Source: CAYQSU01 sp964420325 (GTDB lineage Bacteria; Pseudomonadota; Alphaproteobacteria; Rhodospirillales; Defluviicoccaceae). Taken from it: a DNA stretch of 64,000 nt. Below the pieces are notes generated by a model, which saw only the letters and a program-made list of their open reading frames with translations, was not told the origin of the DNA and ran no database searches. This document shows positions 43,449 to 51,804 of this stretch, in pieces. Location of the stretch: positions 43,339 through 107,338 of the forward strand of contig CAYQSU010000001.1 in assembly GCA_964420325.1 (NCBI GenBank). Direction: 5' to 3'. The translations under genes and the position numbers were made by a program. Each line of letters begins with the position of its first letter. Positions within the stretch are counted from its first letter, which is position 1.

Positions 43449-44762
43449 ATGCCCAACCGATCCGCCTCGCTGTCCGCCCCGGGTCTCCTCGCGGCGGCGG
43501 CGTCCGTCGCCGCGGTCCTCGCCGTCGCCGCCTCCGCCCTGTTCGACGGGAGCCTTGGGGCTGACGGCGCTCTTGCGGTCGCCGCCGCCGCACTGGCCGG
43601 ACTGGCGGCGTTGGCCGCAGGGCGGACGGAGCGCACGGTTGCCAACATGATCGAGGTCTGCGAGCGGGTGCGCAACGGACACAGCGAGGCGCGGGTGACC
43701 GGCATGGGCGGGCGCGGCTCGCTGGGCCGACTTGGAACCGGCCTCAACGACGTCGTCGAGCGTATTGACGGGCTCGCCCGCGAGGCGGCAGCGGTGATGC
43801 AGGCCATCGGCGAAAGCGCGGGCGTCCGGGCCATCATCGAAAACAGCAAGCGAGGCAGCTTCGGCCATCCGTTCGCGACGGTCACCAGTGCCGCCGTCCT
43901 GATGGCGCGAAGGATCGAAGATCTGTCGGCGACGGTGGAGCATTTAGAGCGATCGATCTGGGCGGTGCTTGACTGCGTGACGGCGGCAACGACCGAACTG
44001 CAGTCGACCGCGGCGAGCATGGAGCAGACGGCGGCAGCGAGCAGCGATCACGCGGACTGGGTGGCGAGAGCCGCCGACGATTCGGCGCGGAACGTCCAGA
44101 CGGTCGCCGCGGTCGCCGCGGAACTGTCGACCTCGATCGCAGAGATCGGCCGTCAGGTGGCGCAGTCGACGCGGATCGCCGAGACGGCAGTCGGCGGGGC
44201 AAGGCGCACGAACGAAGTGGTGCAGGGCGTCGCCAACGCAGCGCAGAGGATCGGCGAGGTGGTCAACCGGATCAACGACATCGCCGGCCGCACCAGCCTG
44301 TTGGCGCTGAACGCCACGATCGAGGCGGCGCGCGCGGGCGAGGCCGGCAAGGGCTTTGCCGTGGTCGCCGCCGAGGTCAAGGTGCTGTCCGACCAGACGG
44401 CTCGCGCAACCGAGGAAATCGCCGCGCAGATCAGCAGCATCCAGAACGCGACCGGGATCGCCACCGATGCCGTCGGCGGAATCGTTGGCACTATCGGCGA
44501 GATCGAGGAGATTGCCGCCGCCGTCGCCGCCGCGGTCGAGGCGCAGGGCGCCGCCACTCGGGAGATTGCCCGCAGCGCCGATGAGGCGGCGGCCGGGACG
44601 ACTCAGGTGACGACCAGTATCGCCGAGCTGACGCGGGCAGCAAGTTTCGCGCGCGCCGCCGCCAGGGGCGTCCTCGACGCTGCCGCGGGCCTCTCGCGCC
44701 AAGCAGATCTGTTTGGGATCGATGCTGACAGCCGTCCTTCCCCCACGAGACAAGCCGTCTAG
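43449..44762 (+). CDS. Methyl-accepting chemotaxis protein without a periplasmic sensor
   Basis: A 437-residue chemoreceptor. Two alanine-rich transmembrane helices (about residues 10-32 and 40-58) are separated by under ten residues, so there is no periplasmic ligand domain. A HAMP-like stretch and a region of unclear fold follow (to about 150). The signalling domain has the hairpin tip RINDIAGRTSLLALNATIEAARAGEAGKGFAVVAAEV, about residues 275-315. The receptor therefore probably senses an internal or membrane signal. It ends 15 bases before a PAS_5 gene. No CheB/CheR pentapeptide is seen at the C-terminus. Confidence 0.9.
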   Translation: MPNRSASLSAPGLLAAAASVAAVLAVAASALFDGSLGADGALAVAAAALAGLAALAAGRTERTVANMIEVCERVRNGHSEARVTGMGGRGSLGRLGTGLNDVVERIDGLAREAAAVMQAIGESAGVRAIIENSKRGSFGHPFATVTSAAVLMARRIEDLSATVEHLERSIWAVLDCVTAATTELQSTAASMEQTAAASSDHADWVARAADDSARNVQTVAAVAAELSTSIAEIGRQVAQSTRIAETAVGGARRTNEVVQGVANAAQRIGEVVNRINDIAGRTSLLALNATIEAARAGEAGKGFAVVAAEVKVLSDQTARATEEIAAQISSIQNATGIATDAVGGIVGTIGEIEEIAAAVAAAVEAQGAATREIARSADEAAAGTTQVTTSIAELTRAASFARAAARGVLDAAAGLSRQADLFGIDADSRPSPTRQAV

Positions 44763-44777
44763 GAGCCGAGCACGATC

Positions 44778-45281
44778 ATGTACGATGTTTCGGAGGAGAC
44801 GACCCGAGAAGCGGGTCCGATGCCGGAGCTTCCCAGGGGGGAGGAACGGCGGATGGTGCACCGGCTTCTGGAGCATTGGCGGGACGCCAGGAACGGAGGC
44901 GAGCTGCCATCGCTGGACGCGGTCTACGCGCGGAAGCTGGGCGCCATCGCCTCCCAGCTCATCGTCCTCGACGTCACCGGCGAGGGGCCGGTGTTCAAGA
45001 TGGTCGGCCCGTTCTTCGTCGAGCTTGTGGGCCAGAACCTCGCCGGCCGGCCGGTCTCGGCCGTCCCCCGAGGGTCGCTGATCGAGCGCGCAGTCTACTA
45101 CTATGAGGAGGTGCTGAAGCGGAAGGTGCCGATCTCGCTCGGCCAGTCCTTCGTCGACGTGCACGGCCGAACCGTTCTCTATCGCAGCATCATCTTGCCG
45201 CTCAGCGACGACGGCACGACTGTCTCCCAACTCCTGTGCGCGGCCAACAGCCGGGTGGTGGTGGAGGAGGACGGCCCGTGA
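44778..45281 (+). CDS. PAS_5-family protein
   Basis: A 167-residue single-domain protein resembling the alphaproteobacterial PAS_5 family. It has LLEHWRDARNGGELPSLDAVYARKLGAIASQLIVLDVTGEGPVFKMVGPFFVELVGQNLAGRPV-type order: a W-R motif, a strand with LIVLDV and the LAGRPVSAV turn. Later, YRSIILPLSDDG matches the last strands of the PAS sheet. Members are widespread in Rhodospirillales and Rhizobiales, usually without an output domain. It lies 15 bases after the chemoreceptor gene, which suggests a shared transcript and possibly a shared signalling role (inference). The ligand is unknown. Confidence 0.75.
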   Translation: MYDVSEETTREAGPMPELPRGEERRMVHRLLEHWRDARNGGELPSLDAVYARKLGAIASQLIVLDVTGEGPVFKMVGPFFVELVGQNLAGRPVSAVPRGSLIERAVYYYEEVLKRKVPISLGQSFVDVHGRTVLYRSIILPLSDDGTTVSQLLCAANSRVVVEEDGP

Positions 45282-45336
45282 AATCGGTGACGGGGGCGCC
45301 ATCCGGCGGCGTGGCCCGTGGAGGAGGTCGTAAGCG

Positions 45337-45735
45337 ATGACGGCTACGATCGCATACGAGCTGTATGCCTTTCGCGACGACGCCTGGATCCTTGATTCCG
45401 TTCACGACGACAAGGAGATGGCGCTCTATGAGGCGCGCCGGCTTGTCGAGAACCAGCGAAGCGGCACGGTTCAGGTCATCGAAGAGCGCTTTGACAGTGA
45501 CAGCGGCTGCAAACAGTCGAAGGTCGTTTTCCGGGTTCGCCGCGGCACCAGGAAGGGGAACAAGCAGGCAATACCGGATTCACACAACGAACCGTGCTCT
45601 GTAAGACTGCCGGAAAGACCGAAGACGAGGAAGCCCGGCGTCTTTCGCTACCTTGTTTTTCTTCTTTTGAGCATCGGTGGTCTATCTCTCTCGGTTATAG
45701 TTGGAATGATTGTTATTCTCGATCTGGTCCGATGA
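45337..45735 (+). CDS. Hypothetical protein with C-terminal membrane anchor
   Basis: A 132-residue protein I do not recognise. The N-terminal 65 residues form a compact alpha/beta part (IAYELYAFRDDAWILDSVHDDKEMALYEARRLV). A basic linker rich in Lys/Arg follows. A single C-terminal transmembrane helix (YLVFLLLSIGGLSLSVIVGMIVIL) would tail-anchor the protein with its N-terminal domain in the cytoplasm. GGAGGAGG lies just upstream, supporting the ATG at 45337. Its last 54 bases overlap the convergent SRAP gene. The lower GC of its 3' third (45600-45735) differs from neighbours. Confidence 0.65.
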   Translation: MTATIAYELYAFRDDAWILDSVHDDKEMALYEARRLVENQRSGTVQVIEERFDSDSGCKQSKVVFRVRRGTRKGNKQAIPDSHNEPCSVRLPERPKTRKPGVFRYLVFLLLSIGGLSLSVIVGMIVILDLVR

Positions 45736-46443
45736 GGCAGAGCCGTCTGAGTACTGTCGATCGACGGCGCCTAACGGCTCGACGCATCCCGGATCGTCGT
45801 TGCCAACGCGGTTGACCCGCCGGCTGACCGCGACCGTCCTCATCGCGCCGCGATAGGGCCGCATCAGCGAGAGGGCGGCGGCGGGCGGGCGACCCCGATC
45901 GAGCCACGCGTCGAAGTCGCCGGCGTCGAGAATGACCGGCATGCGGTCGTGGATCGGCGCCACCGTCGCGTTGGCGGTAGTCGTGACGATCGTGCACGTC
46001 TCAAGCTTCTGGCCACCCGGCGGTGCCCATTCCTCCCAGAGCCCCGCAAAGGCGAACGGCCGGTCGTCGGCAAGCGAAACGAGGTAGGGCTGCTTCGGTC
46101 CTTTCGTCTGCTTCTGCCATTCGTAGAAGCCGTCGGCGACGACGAGGCAGCGACGCTGCTTGAACGCGGTGCGGAAGGCGGGCTTGTCCCGGACGGTTTC
46201 GGCGCGGGCGTTGATCAGCCGGGCGCCGATGTCGATGGACTTGGCCCAGAACGGCACCAGACCCCAGCGCATCAGCAGAAGCTCCCTATCGCCGCCGTCC
46301 CCGATCGGGCGGACCACCGGAACGTCCTGCGTCGGCGCGATGTTGTACCGGGGCCGAAGGCTGGCTGGGACGGGGATCTCGGTGATGCGATAGAGGAGGA
46401 CCAGCTCCGCCCACGGTCTCGTCTGGGTGAACCGGCCACACAT
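45682..46443 (-). CDS. SRAP-family DNA-protein crosslink protein (YedK/HMCES)
   Basis: A 253-residue SRAP protein that covalently traps abasic sites in single-stranded DNA. The catalytic Cys2 is present (MCGRF). So are the conserved Asn (LINARAET), the Glu of GFYEWQK and the His of HDRMPVIL. The canonical family end (VNRVGNDDPGCVEPL) is reached near residue 226. About 27 more residues follow, very polar and Asn/Ser-rich, encoded antisense to the neighbour's membrane helix, so the original stop was probably lost. Usually about 220-230 residues. No LexA box is evident upstream. Confidence 0.92.
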   Translation of the reverse strand: MCGRFTQTRPWAELVLLYRITEIPVPASLRPRYNIAPTQDVPVVRPIGDGGDRELLLMRWGLVPFWAKSIDIGARLINARAETVRDKPAFRTAFKQRRCLVVADGFYEWQKQTKGPKQPYLVSLADDRPFAFAGLWEEWAPPGGQKLETCTIVTTTANATVAPIHDRMPVILDAGDFDAWLDRGRPPAAALSLMRPYRGAMRTVAVSRRVNRVGNDDPGCVEPLGAVDRQYSDGSASSDQIENNNHSNYNRER

Positions 46444-46564
46444 GAGCCGACCTTAGTTCATGGCCCGGCCGAAGGAAACCGGCCAGGTTGCGATCTCGAG
46501 CGCGCACACGGCGGTCATTACGATTGGTTACAATTGGCCCATAGTTGCGCAACAGACGGGCCTT

Positions 46565-46640
46565 AGACGGTCGATTGCACAAATCGACAGTTCCTCCCAC
46601 TTGATCGCAGCCATTCCTCTGGGATGGCTGCCTTTTTCTG
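46565..46640 (+). ncRNA. Candidate trans-acting small RNA (alpha-r8/MmgR-like layout)
   Basis: A GTCGATT-GCACA-AATCGAC hairpin (46570-46588) is followed by a single-stranded stretch containing TTCCTCCC (46591-46598). An 11-bp terminator stem (46607-46617 with 46621-46631, loop TCT) ends in CTTTTTCTG. No plus-strand gene precedes this terminator, so it must end a short independent transcript. Two hairpins flanking an exposed anti-Shine-Dalgarno CCTCCC is the arrangement of the alphaproteobacterial alpha-r8 (suhB/MmgR) sRNA family. From memory the spacer resembles that family; I could not verify it. The 5' end is uncertain and may lie nearer 46552. Confidence 0.6.
46607..46640 (+). terminator. 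Intrinsic terminator of the candidate sRNA
   Basis: GCAGCCATTCC pairs with GGGATGGCTGC (11 bp, one T-G wobble) around a three-base loop, followed by CTTTTTCTGTTTCTT. This is one of the two strongest intrinsic terminators in the window. Confidence 0.8.
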
Positions 46641-46686
46641 TTTCTTCCCGTGTAAACCTGTGCCGATCCTTCCGTTGCTCCGCAAG

Positions 46687-46715
46687 ATTACATTTCGTTA
46701 CGCCGAGCACATAAT
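46687..46715 (+). promoter_or_regulatory. Putative promoter of the symporter operon
   Basis: ATTACA (46687-46692), a 17-base spacer and CATAAT (46710-46715) lie in an AT-richer patch after the sRNA terminator. The transcript would start near 46722 with a 112-base leader to the small-subunit ATG. Confidence 0.4.
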
Positions 46716-46833
46716 CGCGAAATGGCCGTGGCCGATGATGGACGACGCATGAAAGCCTGGAGCCTCGGGGCGAGGCCGACTTCATGGGAGGGGGCGTCAT
46801 CGCCCTCGAGACACATTTACCGGGAGGGCTCGG

Positions 46834-47151
46834 ATGGAAAAAGCCTACAAGCAAGAGTGCCAGCTGGCGCTCGTTGCGTTCGGGATCGTCACGTTCCTGA
46901 CGCATCTGTTTCCGATATACTTTCTGTTCCCAGAACTGACTCAGGTCACAGTCTTCGGGTTTCCTGCCCATTACCTGCTGACGATGGTCGTCGGCTGGCT
47001 GGTCATGATCCCGCTCTACTGGATCTACATCGAGATGAGCGAAAGGATCGACAGGGAAATCGAGCGGACCAGCTCGCGGGCTGCCGAACTCGAAGGAGCA
47101 AACGCAATTGGCGCTGCCGCGGCAGCGCGAGCGACGGGAGCTGCCGAATGA
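46834..47151 (+). CDS. Sodium:solute symporter small subunit (DUF4212/DUF485-like)
   Basis: A 105-residue membrane protein with two helices (LALVAFGIVTFLTHLFPIYFLF and YLLTMVVGWLVMIPLYWIYIEM) joined by a VTVFGFPAHY loop. A charged C-terminal tail follows (SERIDREIERTSSRAAELEG). This is the layout of the small partner encoded before ActP/VC_2705-type symporters; the sequence is divergent and I cannot choose between DUF4212 and DUF485. GGGAGGG precedes the ATG. The stop overlaps the large-subunit ATG (ATGA), so the two are produced together and probably form a complex. Confidence 0.75.
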   Translation: MEKAYKQECQLALVAFGIVTFLTHLFPIYFLFPELTQVTVFGFPAHYLLTMVVGWLVMIPLYWIYIEMSERIDREIERTSSRAAELEGANAIGAAAAARATGAAE

Positions 47152-48950
47152 CTCGCATCCTTCTGGCGTTGATCGCCGCGGCCATGCCGACGCTCGCGTT
47201 CGCGGCCGACGCGGAGCCGAAGTTCTACCGGTTCGAGCCGACGGAAAACCTGTCGATGCTCGGAATCATCTACACCATCGCGATGGTGGTCCTGTTCCTC
47301 TATGTCGGATGGCTGTCCAAGCGGCGGGTTGCCACCAGCGACGACTACTTCGCCGCCGGCCGTAACGTCGGCGGGCTGACCAACGGCCTCGCCATGACGT
47401 CGAACTACATGAGCTTGGCTACGTTCCTCGGCTTCACCGCGCTGCTCTGGAGCCTGCAGTTCTACCTGGTCGCGATCGTCCTCAGCTTCCTCGGCGGCTT
47501 CGTGATGATATCGATCGCCATCGCTCCCAGCCTCAGGCGATGGGGCAAGTACACGAGCATGCAGTTCATCGGCGAGCGCTTCGGCCACACGGCCAAGGTC
47601 ATCGCCGTGCTCTGCATGATCCTGCTCGCCCAGCTCTACCTCATCGGCCAGATGAAGGGCGTCGGCAACGTCTTCCAGGTGATGTTCCACTGGGACTATA
47701 CGACCGGCCTCGTCGTCGGTGGTCTCGTCGTCACCGCCTACGTCACCATCGGCGGCATGTATGGGCTGTCCTACAACCAGACCCTGCAGGCGATCATCAT
47801 GGGCATTGCGCTCCTGGTTCCGGCGGCGATCATCCTGTGGAAGATCGGCGCGGGTCCGGCGAGCCTCTTCCCGCCCTTCGGCTACGGCAGCCTGGTGCCG
47901 CAGATGATCGAAGCGATGCCGTCGTACTTCGACCCGTTCCTGACCTTGAACGGAACGGTGCCGATGAGCTTCAAGTTCTACGTCGGCATCATCTTGTCGA
48001 TCGCGTTCGGGACCATCGGCCTGCCGCACATTGCGATGCGGTACTTCACCGCGCCGTCGGTGCGCAACGCCAAGGTGTCCACGCTCTGGGGCATCGTGTT
48101 CGTGGGTCTCGTCTTTTTCACCACGTTCGCGATCGGCTTCGCCGCCAAGCTCTTCACTGTTCAGGAGCTCAACGCCCAGGGCCTGCAGATCCAGCCCAAG
48201 GAGGCCGATCTCCTGGTGGTGGTGATGAGCCAGGCGTTCACGCCGTCGTGGATCGCGGCGCTGCCCGTCGCCGGGGCGCTCGCGGCCGGCATGTCGACCA
48301 TTGCCGGGTTGCTGATGGTCATCGGCACCGGACTCGGCAACGACATCTACTCGACGGTCGTTCCCAACGCCGACGATCGCAAGAGGGTGAAAGCGGGCTT
48401 CTTCTTCACCGCCCTCGGTGGCATCGTCACCATCGGCCTCGCGCTCAATCCGCCGGATTTCCTCCTGACCAGCGTCATCTGGGCGTTCGTGGTCGCGGCC
48501 TCGACGTTCACGCCGGTGCTGATCCTTGGCATCTGGTGGAAGGGGGCCAACAAGACCGGGGCGATCGCCGGCATGCTGATCGGCGGCGTGCTGTCGGTCG
48601 TGCTTTGGTGGAACAAGGGCTCGCTGCTCGGTGTCCAGCTGGTCGACGCCGGTCCGCTCGCGCAGCTGGTGACGGGCCTGTTCAGCGTCGCCGCCGCCTG
48701 GTTCGCGACCGTAGTCGTGAGCCTGCTCACCGGCGGCGAGAAGGACGAGCGGGTCCTTCGCGAGGTCGACCGCATCCATGGCTGGAAGACCTACGATGCG
48801 CGCCGCTACAACGGCAAGTCCTTCCCGTTGGCGACGGCGGCCATCGCTTTGGCCCTGATGGTCTGGTCGGCGATGCCCGATACGCCGCCGCCAAGCGTCC
48901 GGGCGGATGCCGCTCCGCCCACCGTGCAGGTGACGGTGGCAGCGAAGTGA
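47148..48950 (+). CDS. Sodium:solute symporter (ActP-like, SSS family)
   Basis: A 600-residue secondary transporter. An N-terminal cleavable segment (MTRILLALIAAAMPTLAFAA) precedes about 13 transmembrane helices. SSS landmarks include DYFAAGRNVGGLTNGLAMTSNYMSLATFLG (TM1 Na+ site), the GLPHIAMRYF segment in the middle, and the GALAAGMSTIAGLLMVIGTGLGNDIY motif of TM8-9. Closest in layout to acetate/pyruvate-type carriers, so uptake of a small carboxylate with Na+ is likely but not proven. Coupled by ATGA overlap to the small subunit and closed by the strong terminator at 48959-48983. Confidence 0.9.
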   Translation: MTRILLALIAAAMPTLAFAADAEPKFYRFEPTENLSMLGIIYTIAMVVLFLYVGWLSKRRVATSDDYFAAGRNVGGLTNGLAMTSNYMSLATFLGFTALLWSLQFYLVAIVLSFLGGFVMISIAIAPSLRRWGKYTSMQFIGERFGHTAKVIAVLCMILLAQLYLIGQMKGVGNVFQVMFHWDYTTGLVVGGLVVTAYVTIGGMYGLSYNQTLQAIIMGIALLVPAAIILWKIGAGPASLFPPFGYGSLVPQMIEAMPSYFDPFLTLNGTVPMSFKFYVGIILSIAFGTIGLPHIAMRYFTAPSVRNAKVSTLWGIVFVGLVFFTTFAIGFAAKLFTVQELNAQGLQIQPKEADLLVVVMSQAFTPSWIAALPVAGALAAGMSTIAGLLMVIGTGLGNDIYSTVVPNADDRKRVKAGFFFTALGGIVTIGLALNPPDFLLTSVIWAFVVAASTFTPVLILGIWWKGANKTGAIAGMLIGGVLSVVLWWNKGSLLGVQLVDAGPLAQLVTGLFSVAAAWFATVVVSLLTGGEKDERVLREVDRIHGWKTYDARRYNGKSFPLATAAIALALMVWSAMPDTPPPSVRADAAPPTVQVTVAAK

Positions 48951-48958
48951 ACCACAAT

Positions 48959-48983
48959 GGGGGGCCGCAAGGCCCCCCTTTTT
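48959..48983 (+). terminator. Intrinsic terminator of the symporter operon
   Basis: GGGGGGCC and GGCCCCCC form a perfect 8-bp stem with a GCAA tetraloop followed by five T residues, nine bases after the symporter stop codon. Confidence 0.93.
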
Positions 48984-49000
48984 GCGTGCGCAGTGCGATC

Positions 49001-49576
49001 ATGATTGTCGTTGATCTGTTTCTTCTGAAGCCAGGACCCTACCGCCACGCCTGCGAAAGCCTGCGGGCGGGCTTCTGGGTGATGGGCTTCCTTGCCGTGA
49101 CCGGCGTGCTCCACGGCCTCCTCGTTGCGCTGTTCCAGCTGATGATCGGCGGCTCGCTGCAGGACATCCCCGTCGCCGAGATTCCGCGGTGGGTTCTGTT
49201 CGCGGGCAACATCCTCTCCGGCCTTTTGACGGTGACCGCCGTGCACGCCGGGATCACCCTGGTTGCCTGGCTGATGGCCCGGGCGACCGGCGGCCCCGGG
49301 CTCCTGGTCGGTCTCTACCGAGCAACCGCATATCTCCTGCCTCTCGCATGGCCGGCGTTGCCGCAGGTCGCTCTCTCGGTCGCCGCGCCCGCGGGCCAGC
49401 GACCGGCACTGCCGTTCGACTTCGCCTACCTGCCGCTCGCGGTCCTCGCCGCCGGGCTGTTCTTCATCGGGCTGTTCCAGATCTACATGGTCACCCAGGG
49501 CAGGGGGCCGGCGCGCTCGACGGCATCCGTCGCCCTGTTCGCCCTTTTTAGCTTTGCGGTGTTGCTCATATTCTGA
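49001..49576 (+). CDS. Yip1-like membrane protein
   Basis: A 191-residue integral membrane protein with about five helices, fitting the bacterial YIP1/DUF1282-like family. A short N-terminal cytoplasmic start (MIVVDLFLLKPGPYRHACESLRAGF) leads into TM1. LSGLLTVTAVHAGITLVAWLMARATGG and AYLPLAVLAAGLFFIGLFQIYMVTQG match the usual helices 2 and 4. ATG 49001 lies just after the terminator; GTG 48986 is an alternative. It precedes the hybrid kinase by 31 bases. Function is not established for the family; the assignment rests on topology more than motif. Confidence 0.6.
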   Translation: MIVVDLFLLKPGPYRHACESLRAGFWVMGFLAVTGVLHGLLVALFQLMIGGSLQDIPVAEIPRWVLFAGNILSGLLTVTAVHAGITLVAWLMARATGGPGLLVGLYRATAYLLPLAWPALPQVALSVAAPAGQRPALPFDFAYLPLAVLAAGLFFIGLFQIYMVTQGRGPARSTASVALFALFSFAVLLIF

Positions 49577-49607
49577 GGTATCGGGGCGCTTCCTCAAGGA
49601 GCGAGAC

Positions 49608-51683
49608 ATGGCGACGACGCGGTCATTCGAAGCGCATTGTTACAACCTCCTGCAGGCGGGTCTCGACCACATCAATCAGGGGATCTCGGTGTTCGACCGC
49701 GGCCTCAGGCTGGTGGGATGGAACCGTCGGTTCTTCGAGCTTCTCGATCTGCCGCTCAGGCTCGCCTACCGCGGATCGGATTTCGCGAGCCTCATCCGCT
49801 ACAACGCCCAGCGCGGTGAGTATGGACCTGGCGACATCGAACAGCTGGTGGAGAACCGCGTCCACCTCGCCGAAAAGTTCGAGCCACACTATGTGGAGCG
49901 GCTGAGGCCCAGCGGGCAGATTCTGGCCATCCGCGGCGAGCCGCTGCCGGAAGGCGGCTTCGTCACGGTCTACACCGACATCACCGAGCAGCGGCGCTAT
50001 GAGCGCCTGATCCGTGAACAGAACGAGGAACTGGAGCGGCGCGTCGAGGCGCGGACGGCAGAGCTGAAGGCGGCTCACGACCAACTCCTCGTGGCGATTA
50101 CGAAGCAGCGCGACATCGCCCGGGCGTTACGTGCGAGCGAGGCCCGGTTGCAGCTCATCACCGACAGCGTTCCGGCCGGCATCTCCTACTGGGACCGGAA
50201 TCAACGCTGCCTCTTCGCCAACCGGCGCTTTGCCGCCGCCTACGGGTTCAAGAAAGAGGAAATCATTGGTCGGCATGGCGACAAGGTAGTGGGCGAGCGC
50301 ACGCTCGTCATGCTTCAGGTCTACATCGATCGCGTCCGTGCCGGCGAGAGCGTCACCTTCGAGCACGACATGATGCTCTCGAGCGGCCGACCGATGATGA
50401 TGCGGACGAGCCTACTGCCCGACATCAACGACCGCGGCGAGGTCGCGGGTTTCTTCGTGCTCACGCTCAACATCACTCGGCAGAAGCGGGCGGAGGAGGC
50501 GATCCGCCAGGCCGAGAAGATGGAGGCCGTCGGCCAGCTGTCGAGCGGCGTGGCGCACGATTTCAACAACCTCTTGACCGTCATTCTCGGCAACCTCGTC
50601 CCGCTCCAGGAGCGTTGTCGCGATCGGGAGGAGCGCGCCGAGTACCTCGATCCGGCGATCGAGGCCGCCCGAAAGGGTGCCAAGCTGACCCACAGGCTGT
50701 TGAGCTTCGCACGCCGCCAGTCGCTGGAGCCGAAACCGGTCGACGTCGAGGAGGTGATCGGCAACGCCGTCCGGCTGGCGCGGCGAACGCTGCCGAGCGA
50801 CATCGAGGTGGTGACGGCGACCCGGGGCGAGCCCTATCCGGCGATGGCCGATCCCGTGCAGCTGGAGAACGCGCTTCTCAACCTCGCCTTCAATGCCCGC
50901 GACGCGATGCCGAAGGGCGGTCGGCTCCGGGTCGAGACCACGTTCACCACGCTCGTCGCCGCCGCCGCCACGGATCACGGCGTCGAGCCCGGCGACTATG
51001 TGCAGATCTCGGTCCAGGACACCGGCCTCGGCATGGACGCGGAGACCAAGGCCCGGGTCTTCGAGCCGTTCTTCACCACGAAGCGCGGCGGCGACGGAAC
51101 TGGCCTCGGCCTCAGCATGGTCTATGGCTTTGTCAAGCAGTCCAAGGGTGCGATCCACATCGAAAGCGAGCCCGGAAAGGGCGCTGAGGTCGTGATCTCG
51201 CTGCCCCGCGCGGTCGAGACCCAGGAATCGGCCTCAAGGAACGGCGCTCCGCCGTCGATCGAGATCGCCGATGACGAGCTCGTGCTCCTCGTCGAGGACG
51301 ACGACCAGGTGCGGGCCGTCGTCCGCCGCGAGCTCACCGGCCTTGGATTCCGGCTGATCGAGGCCGCCGACGCCGACGAGGCGCTGGCGCTCATCGACGC
51401 CGTGCCGGATTTCACGATGCTCGTGAGCGACGTGGTGATGCCGGGAACGCTGTCGGGGATCGAGCTCGGCAAGCGGGCGGCGCTCGTCAATCCGAGCCTC
51501 AAGGTCCTGCTGATGACCGGCTATGCCGGTCGTGACCGCGCCCGTCATCTCGACGAGTGCCCGTTCGCCTTGCTGCGCAAGCCGTTCAGCCGCGACCAGC
51601 TCGTCGAGGCGATTGCCAGGACCTCCGCTGCGCGAAGCGACCACCGTCGGAAGGCGGATGCGGTCCACCCGTTTGGGCAATAA
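49608..51683 (+). CDS. Hybrid sensor histidine kinase
   Basis: A 691-residue soluble hybrid kinase. Two PAS domains (about 12-130 and 150-280) are joined by a coiled coil (LIREQNEELERRVEARTAELKAA). The HisKA domain has the phospho-acceptor His317 in SGVAHDFNNLL. The ATPase contains the N-box ENALLNLAFNARDAM, G1 QDTGLGMD and G2 GDGTGLGLSMVYGF. The C-terminal receiver has Asp608 (LVSDVVMPG) and KPF. There is no transmembrane helix, so the PAS domains sense a cytoplasmic cue. AAGGAGCG precedes the ATG at 49608. The OmpR-type regulator 121 bases downstream may be a partner, although the kinase has its own receiver. Confidence 0.93.
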   Translation: MATTRSFEAHCYNLLQAGLDHINQGISVFDRGLRLVGWNRRFFELLDLPLRLAYRGSDFASLIRYNAQRGEYGPGDIEQLVENRVHLAEKFEPHYVERLRPSGQILAIRGEPLPEGGFVTVYTDITEQRRYERLIREQNEELERRVEARTAELKAAHDQLLVAITKQRDIARALRASEARLQLITDSVPAGISYWDRNQRCLFANRRFAAAYGFKKEEIIGRHGDKVVGERTLVMLQVYIDRVRAGESVTFEHDMMLSSGRPMMMRTSLLPDINDRGEVAGFFVLTLNITRQKRAEEAIRQAEKMEAVGQLSSGVAHDFNNLLTVILGNLVPLQERCRDREERAEYLDPAIEAARKGAKLTHRLLSFARRQSLEPKPVDVEEVIGNAVRLARRTLPSDIEVVTATRGEPYPAMADPVQLENALLNLAFNARDAMPKGGRLRVETTFTTLVAAAATDHGVEPGDYVQISVQDTGLGMDAETKARVFEPFFTTKRGGDGTGLGLSMVYGFVKQSKGAIHIESEPGKGAEVVISLPRAVETQESASRNGAPPSIEIADDELVLLVEDDDQVRAVVRRELTGLGFRLIEAADADEALALIDAVPDFTMLVSDVVMPGTLSGIELGKRAALVNPSLKVLLMTGYAGRDRARHLDECPFALLRKPFSRDQLVEAIARTSAARSDHRRKADAVHPFGQ

Positions 51684-51804
51684 GAGCCCTTCTCGCGGCC
51701 CATGCTTGATCGTATGATGACGGGTTGGGGGAGCGAGACCGTTCCGCAGACATCCGCACCGTAAGCGCGCGGGCGATCACAGAAACGACAGGCGGGCAGC
51801 GGAT

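Noticed and set aside
47025..48779. A 584-codon minus-strand frame opposite the symporter
   Set aside because: The plus-strand symporter has clear transmembrane and family motifs. The antisense product is a charged, His/Asp/Arg-rich artefact.
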